Source: Beroe ovata (lineage: Eukaryota; Ctenophora; Nuda; Beroida; Beroidae). From it: a stretch of 49,685 bases of DNA. Of this stretch, positions 44,684 through 49,685 are shown in pieces. A model generated the notes under the pieces. The model was not told where the DNA came from. It worked only from the letters and a program-made list of their open reading frames with translations, and ran no database searches. The stretch's first letter is position 1, and the number at the start of each line of letters is the position of its first letter. Location of the stretch: the NCBI GenBank assembly GCA_946803715.1, contig CAMPET010000002.1, positions 404,304 to 453,988 on the forward strand. The letters run 5' to 3'. A program made the translations under genes and the position numbers.

Positions 44684-46197
44684 AAGCAGACATGAATCGA
44701 TTATCGACGTATTTTTAGGTATAGGCGCTGATTGAATCAGTGATTCCGAATCACCCCATGTGATGTAAAAATGCTTCCCTGACGAGTTATGGGCGAAAAA
44801 CTGATTTGGTCACGTGACCAGACATTAATCGCGTTTTAATATTTAATTTTAAACCTTCGGGTTAGGGTTTGGGTCAGGGTTCGGGCAAGGGTTAGGGTTT
44901 GGAAGTATCCTGTGGGTTAGGGTTTGATGTGGGTCAGGAAACCGAAAAAACATAAGTCACGTGATAAAAATATTGCGATGGATTTAGAGCCGATGAATTT
45001 AGTACGAGTGCCGGCAAATAACATCCGCATGTGAAATACCAAATTAATAGAGTTTCTGTTAAAAAATAGACTGAGTCGGAAAACAGGGTTAGACAGAGAC
45101 TGAATGCTTCAGCTTAAGTCAAAAATGATCCTAGATTGATTTTTAGGTCACGCAGCGCGGCTGCGCGGGATCATTTTTTAGATAAAACATAAATCAATGG
45201 ATCAGGATGAACTTGAATCGGATTGACAATCAAAGGAGAAATTAAGCGAGTTGAAAATGCAATATTATCATGAAATTCTTGAAATTATCAACTTCGATTC
45301 ACTCCTAATAACAACGCAACTATCAAAATTTCATTTGCATCTAATTCATGAGTTGACTCAATTACATTTACCCTTCATAACTTTAACAACACCGCCATGA
45401 CATGAACAGTTGAGAGTTGAAATTTGAGTTAAAGGATACGGTTTACTTATTCGTGTTGCAAATGCTTGCAGTAAAACTGTGCGAGTTTGAACTTCAAACT
45501 TTGAACTTGAAGTGTGTCGTAGTTGCATTATGGCATACTTGAAGTTGATGCTTCCATTGCAGTTGCGTCATACTCATTATCAATTATGCAATATTTATAG
45601 ATCCCTGACCAATATCTTGACCCAGTAACATATTCACGAGCGTTGCTGTTAGGGTAACAGTAAGGGTAATGGTGATTAAATAGCTATAAATAGCACGTCA
45701 AATCACTCGACTTGTTCCCTAGTATTATAGTAGTGGCATATAATCTAATTGCCATCCAATCGAGTAAATCAGTTTTCACTATATATTTGGTTCTTGAGAA
45801 TGAAATTCTTATTTCGAACATTTACAGTATTATGCGGGGTAGCTGTATCAGATGTAATTTTCCATCTTCCTGTTGAGTTTATTTGATATCTTCGCACTTT
45901 ATAATGCCATTGGCTGTGCTTGCTAGTCATCAGCCTAAATATATATTCGCACGTGTCATCAATTGTGCGTCGTATTATTGCATTTATTTCGGCACAAATA
46001 CTGAGATAATGCCCACCCCTCTGGACGAATGACAAGTCCTCGCTCGCTGTTACCGATAGCAGCAGCAGCCAGACCAAGTGCTGGACAATTGCTGATCAGT
46101 TGGTGACTAGCTCTAGCTTGACTCCGTATGGTTTGTACGAGACTTCAGATGTAATCAGTTAATAAGCAGGACGTCCACCTTGTCTACTGCTCACTAC

Positions 46198-46335
46198 CAC
46201 GTGACCAACACTCGTGACAGCGTGACTCACAGGTGACCCAGGTGGCCAGCGTAATGGCACATCCCCCATGATACTGGTTTTGAAAGCTCATAGGGTCCAG
46301 GAGGGTGTACACGTGATCGAACCATGGATCACGTG
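46198..46335. promoter_or_regulatory. Cluster of three CACGTG E-boxes upstream of the TGF-beta gene
   Basis: CACGTG occurs at 46198, 46310 and 46330, with a fourth at 45950. All lie 640-1030 bp before the TGF-beta start codon. CACGTG is the preferred site of many bHLH factors (Myc/Max, USF, CLOCK-type). Three in 138 bp is more than chance predicts, but nothing shows they are used. The same word also occurs in nearby transposon DNA. Confidence 0.3.
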
Positions 46336-46766
46336 ACCACCCTCTTATTCTCACGTAATCTGTTAATGAGCGAGGAGTGAGTACTGCCGCATGAATATAC
46401 AAAATATCCGGACATAATTCCAACTGTGATAATTTATTACATACTCGATATATGTAGTTCTCTCTACCGTTTCTGATAAGTAGATGTTGCATAGGTGAAA
46501 ACCACACTTCTGCTTGGGCGTGTGATAAGCACGCCCTTCTTGTCATGGGTTGCAACACACTTCTCCTGAATCCGGGAACTTTCCTTCTCTTGATGTCGCT
46601 CACTCGTGATGAGAGAAGCCTGATCGAATCCTCCAGGATTGAAATATCGCTCATATTGTAACAACTCACATAGTAATACAGATCTAGCTTTTTCACAAGT
46701 TTCCGTTATACTCAACCGGTGTGTTATACGAATCCTTACACTACTGCCAGCATTTCTCTCTCTCAG

Positions 46767-46775
46767 TATATATAT
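46767..46775 (+). promoter_or_regulatory. Candidate TATA box of the TGF-beta gene
   Basis: TATATATAT preceded by CTCAG and followed some 25-30 nt later by CATAGTCTCACG, a plausible start region near 46797. That would give a 5' UTR of about 180 nt before the ATG at 46979. An upstream in-frame ATG at 46874 also falls in this leader. Confidence 0.35.
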
Positions 46776-46978
46776 GTTTCCTTGCTCTCATAGTCTCACG
46801 TTTTAAATCGCGCTATAAAGATATTGCTTGCTGAAGAACTGAAGGAACACAAATTTCTTGACATTTCATTCCCATGGCCAGTTTTAGAAACAAATGGGAT
46901 AAACTCCCATTGCCAGAACTCAATAACTCTGACCGATCTTTCTGCTGCTCAGATTTTCATGAGCATGAAGGAAGGAGC

Positions 46979-48648
46979 ATGACCAGAAGATGTGAAGTGG
47001 TATTGTTAGCGGTGTTCATCGCAAGTTTGCCGGTTGCCGGAAGTAATGACGTCACCGCGGATGCGAGGCCGCGTGACGAAACGAACGATGTGTCAAGTAA
47101 CCATGGCAACATGAAATATGATGATGACGATCAGTGCACTTATGAAGAGATTATTCACAGGAAACGTGAAGCAGTGAAGGTGGGGAGATTTTCAAGATTT
47201 TCGAATACGTTTTGTAACTTCCCCTCCGGAAAATACCCATGTGCCCCTGCGGAAATTTAATCCGCCAAATCACTCATATGTGCTGAGGGCACAACCGGAT
47301 AGCAAATAAAACGAGTGCCATCTAACTGCGAGGATTGTATGGCGCCACAGGCGTGAAACAATACTATCACTCTTCAAACAACCGATATCAAATTTCCATC
47401 TATAATTGAGTTAATTGCATCCCCCTCCTCAGCTACAACTATTCGCCAAATTGAAGATTAGGAGTCTCCCCAACAATACACGAGCTGACATACCCCAGGA
47501 GTTAATTGATCAATTCTCACAAATTTACAAGGTGAGTTGAACTCGATGATGCCTGTTATATTGCATTTTCTCAGAGAAAGACCTCAATCCCTATCCAAGG
47601 AACCTATGAACCTATGAAATAGTAACAACCACGATATTCTGAACGTAGGACAATCATTCCAGCAGTACAGTAGAGAGAGTAATGGTAGCGACAGACAGAA
47701 CGAGGCTGATCCAGAGACAATCCCTCCAAAACAGAACATGATTTTCCCTGAACATGGTCAGTCGGTAACTCATAGATACCACTGGTGTGGGTGGTATTGA
47801 GATAACCACCATAGTCCATAGAGATACCACACACCATGAGAATACCACGCACTAACTCAATGTCAACTTTTGTAGCAGGATTTCTGTTCGGTATAACATC
47901 CCACAAACTCAATGTCAACACTCTTGTTGTTTCAGTGGTGAAAGTGAGTGACAACGTGATGGTGTATAAGTGGGATGTACAACGCGAGACCTCGGCGCTG
48001 GATAGCGCTGAACTGCATCTTCCCAGGGAGCTAGTGAGTGAGACAACCCGTGCCTATGTGCTCAGTGATAGCCTCCTCAGTGATCCAGAGAGCATGCTGA
48101 AGGGGAAGAAGAGACTGACCATCCCTATGGACAGGGACAGGGGAGTGGTGGACGTTAAGAAGTTCTACAGAAAGTGGACGGAAAAGCCAGAGAGCAACCA
48201 CGGGATCCTGGTTTCGTGTCAGAATGGCTGTTTCAGCGAGGAGAGCGGCAAGAAACCGTTCATATCTCTCCGAATCCAGGTGTCTGGTCGTCAGAGAAGC
48301 AAGAGATACGGCGCCACCACGGCTGCGCAATCGTGCGACATGTTCCCTGATAAGTGCTGCTACGAGGACCACTATCTCACATTTGAGGAACTGGGACTAG
48401 ATCACGTGATCCTAGAGCCAACTGTGTTTAACGTGGGCCTCTGCCTTGGCGTTTGTGAGCCCATGTGGATGGAGGATTCGTACCATTCACATGTCATCTC
48501 CCACGTACAGTCTACTGAAGGACCTAGAAACTGTTGTGCACCTAAAACAATCACCGATCTTGAGGTGTTTTACTACGACAGCGAAATGGATGACACACGA
48601 CTCATTACAATTCCAAACATGCTGGTGAGGGAGTGTGGCTGTAAGTGA
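46979..48648 (+). CDS. TGF-beta superfamily ligand, TGF-beta/activin-like
   Basis: A secreted growth factor precursor that would signal through paired serine/threonine kinase receptors. There are four exons, 46979-47179, 47433-47531, 47663-47756 and 47936-48648, giving 368 residues. Met-Thr-Arg-Arg is followed by a signal core (VVLLAVFIASLPVAG). The propeptide begins with the family's LQLFAKLKIRSL block, and a furin site RSKR ends at residue 255. The 113-residue mature domain has nine cysteines in the TGF-beta/activin arrangement: one, then CC, then the knot CLGVC, then NCC and the terminal CGC. That matches the TGF-beta/activin/myostatin branch and not BMPs, which have seven. The usual WI after the CC pair is missing (LDHVILEP instead). 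An in-frame ATG at 46874 would add 35 residues before the signal peptide and is less likely. Exon 4 could start at 47880 instead of 47936 without changing frame. Confidence 0.93.
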
Positions 48649-49396
48649 GTTACTCTTACTCAGGACAAATTCAGACACTCCCACAGACCAAGAGACATTA
48701 CTGATATAAGCTACATCTTGACAAACGTCGAGAGATATTTCCTTGAATTGATATTCATCACGAATACGTTTCCTTTACTAATTTGCTATCCATTATTTGA
48801 CTATTTCTGTACCTCCCGGTGGAAGGCTCAAAAAGTATGACCTCAATGTGTTCAATCCCACATTTTGACACTCATAGAGCAGTGTTGATGGTTAGGTAAA
48901 CCGTAGAGATTTTTTTTCGAGTGGATTATTATTTTATGCGATGCTTTTATGTATGCTTTTTTGTTGATATTTTCTAATTTCATCAGACCTTTGTCATACT
49001 GACGTGCAAAATACAACGTCAAAAGATAAACGAACCTACAAATNTATTTCTGTACCTCCCGGTGGAAGGCTCAAAAAGAATGACCTCAATGTGTTCAATC
49101 CCACATTTTGACACTCTTAGAGCAGTGTTGATGGTTAGGTTAACCGTAGAGATTTTTTTTCGAGTGGATTATTATTTTATGCGATGCTTTTATGTATGCT
49201 TTTTGTTGATATTTTCTAATTTCATCAGACCTTTGTCATACTGACGTGCAATGCTTATGTGCGTATGAAAATACAACGTCAAAAGATAAACGAACCTACA
49301 AATTATCCCTCTGCATAACAAATAACCAATTGAAACCTATTCGTACGTCACATACGTTCGAAAACAAACAAAACCTCACTAAACCTAAAAAGTGTC
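48649..49396. other. 3' flank of the TGF-beta gene with duplicated block
   Basis: No gene. It includes the likely 3' UTR of the TGF-beta ligand and a 242/259-bp direct duplication (48802-49043 and 49045-49303) joined by a single N at 49044. The AT-rich sequence after 49303 shows nothing recognisable up to the possible exon at 49397. Confidence 0.6.
48802..49303. repeat. Direct duplication joined at a single N
   Basis: Copy 1 (48802-49043) and copy 2 (49045-49303) are nearly identical. Copy 2 has about 16 extra bases (TGCTTATGTGCGTATG near 49250) and one T fewer in a poly-T run. Copy 1 ends exactly where copy 2 begins, with N at 49044 between. That is the pattern left when two overlapping contigs, or two haplotypes, are placed side by side and not merged. 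Confidence 0.85.
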
Positions 49397-49560
49397 CTAA
49401 GACTTGACAGGTTGGATGTTGTACCTCAGTGCGATGAATGAGTTCTGTGACATTTGCTCCAGCTCGTACAATTCATTGACACTGTGTGTAAGCTCCGCTG
49501 CGTGGCCCTGGTACATGTTACTTGATCCTGTCTTCCTCTTCTCTCCATACGTAACTTTGC
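49397..49560 (-). CDS. Possible last exon of an unidentified minus-strand gene (partial)
   Basis: A 53-residue C-terminal exon ends with a stop at 49397-49399 and is preceded on the minus strand by an acceptor-like TCCTCCTGGACAG. The peptide starts with GKVTYGEKRK. Its later part (HAAELTHSVNELYELEQMSQ) looks helical and amphipathic, ending ALRYNIQPVKS. I do not recognise the family. The rest of the gene would lie beyond the right edge. Composition and splice context favour a real exon, but a chance frame is possible. Confidence 0.3.
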
Positions 49561-49656
49561 CTGTCCAGGAGGAACAAGTGTCACACATTGGGGGGTTGTG
49601 GGCCGTGGGGAAACCCAAGGGAAGGATGAGGGATTCTCTAAAACTGGGAATAAGGG

Positions 49657-49685
49657 GTGTGCGTGTGTGTGTGTGTGTGTGTGTG
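49657..49685. repeat. GT microsatellite at the right edge
   Basis: A GT dinucleotide run, interrupted once, continues to the last base of the window. It would be in the upstream intron of the possible exon at 49397-49560. Confidence 0.9.

Larger units (their letters stand above)
43610..44908. mobile_element. ~1.3 kb long inverted-repeat (foldback) element, interrupted by insertions
   Basis: Paired blocks read inward from both ends. ATACTTCC and AACCCTAACGGAAGGGTTTA (43610-43650) pair with 44848-44908. GTGACCAAATCAG...GGAAGCATTTTTAC (43875-43924) pairs with 44764-44815. ACATGGGGTGAT..TGATTCGGAATCA (44208-44240) pairs with 44722-44760. AAAAATACGTCGAT pairs with ATCGACGTATTTTT. The innermost arms are 44559-44610 and 44632-44683. 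The left arm is longer because three later insertions split it (about 43697-43875, 43927-44175 and 44288-44550). There is no coding sequence, and outer target duplications were not identified. Confidence 0.75.
43048..46978. other. Transposon-rich intergenic region before the TGF-beta gene
   Basis: No supportable coding gene. From 43270 to about 44910 it is a nest of short inverted-repeat transposons, listed separately. 44860-44945 carries further TTAGGG-like words. From 45000 on it is AT-rich with a short GGTCACGCAGCGCGG fragment of the ~100 bp MITE family near 45147. Minus-strand frames at 45769-46077 and 46184-46696 are treated as unproven. Between 45950 and 46335 there are four CACGTG words. 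Confidence 0.6.

Noticed and set aside
45769-46077. 102-codon minus-strand frame with a hydrophobic start (MVWLLLLSVTAS)
   Set aside because: The start could be a signal peptide, but the rest is low in features and ends in AT-rich random-looking sequence. No splice partner or family match was seen.
46184-46696. 170-codon minus-strand open frame upstream of the TGF-beta gene
   Set aside because: No domain, signal or membrane segment. By stop-codon statistics, about one frame of this length is expected by chance in a six-frame scan of 50 kb. Part of it overlaps the E-box cluster. Minus-strand RNA would be needed to keep it.

Overview
This window is animal nuclear DNA. The genes are split into many short exons with GT/AG introns. 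It carries a TGF-beta superfamily ligand (an animal-specific family), a nuclear mitochondrial ATP synthase c-subunit gene with a presequence, and many short non-autonomous transposons. CpG-rich hairpin transposons are common, and TTAGGG-type telomere-like repeats occur inside one of them. I cannot name the species. Small introns and dense genes fit an early-branching marine invertebrate such as a sponge, but that is a guess.

Layout. 1583-18020 (+): a full-size ABCA-family ABC transporter of about 40-41 exons, with both halves of the transporter intact. One of its introns holds a possible nested minus-strand gene for a small type I membrane protein (8244-8561). 18021-22055: no gene; four copies or relics of a ~100 bp MITE, three of them with perfect 8-bp target duplications, and two clusters of a GTGTGGCA-based repeat. 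22056-23053 (-): UBE2W, a ubiquitin-conjugating enzyme, in four exons. 23054-26799: no confident gene; CpG-rich hairpin repeats and a 155-bp assembly gap in a TG microsatellite. 26800-37201 (-): an ABHD1/3-type alpha/beta hydrolase in nine exons, with a 5.7 kb second intron. 40120-40956 (+): an intronless SAM-dependent methyltransferase. 41327-41786 (+): ATP synthase subunit c. 42020-43047 (+): ARL2BP/BART. 43270-44910: a nest of transposons inserted into one another, each with a readable target duplication. 46979-48648 (+): a TGF-beta/activin-like ligand with a furin site and nine-cysteine mature domain. 48802-49303: a direct duplication joined at a single N, probably an assembly artefact. 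The right edge may hold the last exon of another minus-strand gene.

How the genes relate. They do not form a pathway. ATP synthase c and ARL2BP lie head to tail only about 230 bp apart, and both have mitochondrial links in other animals. The rest are separate cellular functions: lipid export or flipping (ABCA), N-terminal ubiquitination (UBE2W), lipid hydrolysis (ABHD) and signalling (TGF-beta).

Method. Exon borders were called by eye from splice signals, reading-frame phase and resemblance to known families. In every multi-exon model except the right-edge fragment, exon lengths sum to a whole number of codons. No database search was run.
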